From: an uncultured Clostridium sp.
GTDB lineage: Bacteria > Bacillota > Clostridia > Clostridiales > Clostridiaceae
NCBI RefSeq assembly: GCF_947072515.1
Contig: NZ_CAMTIG010000017.1
Coordinates: 1-64,000, forward strand
Direction of reading: 5' to 3'
Length of the DNA: 64,000 bases
Shown here: one piece after another, positions 63,653 to 64,000 of the stretch
Layout: each line of letters opens with the position of its first letter
Numbering within the stretch: the stretch's first letter is position 1
Made by a program: the position numbers and the translations under genes
The notes under the pieces: model-generated
Database searches by the model: none
What the model saw: only the letters and a program-made list of their open reading frames with translations
Told to the model about the DNA's origin: nothing

Positions 63653-64000
63653 ATGAAAGCAACAGGAATAGTTAGAAGAATTGATGATTTGGGAAGAGTA
63701 GTTATCCCAAAAGAAATTAGAAGAACATTAAGAATAAGAGAAGGAGATCCGTTAGAGATTTTTACTGACAGAGAGGGTGGTGTAATATTAAAAAAATACT
63801 CACCTATTGGAGAACTAACAGATTTTTCCAAAGAATATGCAGAAAGTATTCAACAAGCAGTGGGGCATATAGTACTTATTGCTGATAAGGATGCATTTAT
63901 TTCATCAGCAGGAACTACAAAAAAAGAATATGTTGATAGAAAGATTAGTGCTGAATTAGAAGATGTTATGGAAGGTAGAAAAGTTGTTAATTTAACAGGT
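63653..64000 (+). CDS. spoVT: Stage V sporulation protein T, N-terminal part
   Basis: The frame is open from ATG 63653 (AAGGAGGT about 12 bases before it) to the window edge, 116 codons. It opens with the AbrB-type swapped-hairpin DNA-binding domain (MKATGIVRRIDDLGRVVIPK, residues 1-20, then EIRRTLRIREGDPLEIFTD) followed by the start of a GAF-like domain (about 55 onward). SpoVT regulates forespore genes under SigG. It follows prsA/mfd as spoVT follows mfd in B. subtilis. The stop codon is outside the window. Confidence 0.92.
   Translation, partial: MKATGIVRRIDDLGRVVIPKEIRRTLRIREGDPLEIFTDREGGVILKKYSPIGELTDFSKEYAESIQQAVGHIVLIADKDAFISSAGTTKKEYVDRKISAELEDVMEGRKVVNLTG

Noticed and set aside
1..64000. 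CRISPR array, IS elements, prophage, tRNA or rRNA genes.
   Set aside because: I saw no regularly spaced direct repeats, transposase, integrase or phage structural genes, and no cloverleaf or rRNA sequence. The structured RNAs found are riboswitches.

Overview
The window is a low-GC (strongly A+T-rich by eye), gene-dense chromosomal segment from an anaerobic, spore-forming Firmicute, most likely Clostridium sensu stricto. Support comes from spore genes (spmA/spmB, spoVT), an oxygen-sensitive class III ribonucleotide reductase with its activase, Gram-positive T-box and lysine riboswitches, Bacillus/Clostridium gene order, and frequent AGGAGG-type ribosome binding sites with AGA/ATA/TTA codons. 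I cannot fix the species. I see no rRNA or tRNA gene, CRISPR array, insertion sequence, prophage or plasmid gene.

Layout. 1-6.3 kb: edge of an unknown gene, spmA/spmB, an ABC exporter pair, a PheB-type ACT protein and aminopeptidase PepP. 6.4-8.9 kb: lysine riboswitch with a LysW-type (NhaC family) transporter, then a small heat-shock protein. 9.6-18.1 kb: T-box-controlled metG, a degenerate MetRS paralogue, a Crp/Fnr regulator, tatD, a YabE-like 3D-domain protein behind a structured leader, rnmV and rsmA/ksgA. 18-25.6 kb: two unknown proteins, Mrp ATPase, ferredoxin, a small unlisted ORF, a padR-degV operon with paired palindromes, an hxlR/flavin oxidoreductase divergon and a YerB-like lipoprotein. 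25.9-35.6 kb: nrdD, a homocitrate-synthase-like gene with aconitase, two half-size EamA proteins, unknown membrane proteins, an MFS carrier and nrdG. 35.6-50.9 kb: YjeM-type permease, pepA, T-box-controlled asnS, a His-free cytochrome b5-like protein, a phosphodiesterase, pepQ, an ECF sigma/DUF4179 pair with a lipoprotein, a 2-keto-acid decarboxylase, nupC and murC. 51-64 kb: purR, glmU, prs, a two-component system with a protease-dead HtrA homologue, pth, mfd, prsA and the start of spoVT.

At large scale the plus-strand genes metG-tatD-yabE-rnmV-rsmA and purR-glmU-prs-pth-mfd-spoVT follow the order of the B. subtilis metS-spoVT block. About 33 kb of other genes separates the two halves, and a three-gene signalling operon sits between prs and pth.

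The points most worth a second look are the MetRS-like protein that has lost several catalytic and zinc elements, the two-component system coupled to a pseudo-HtrA in which all three triad positions are changed, the unassigned multi-branched leader before the YabE-like gene, and the regulatory palindromes at padR-degV, hxlR-oxidoreductase and nrdD. I found no clear defence system or biosynthetic cluster.
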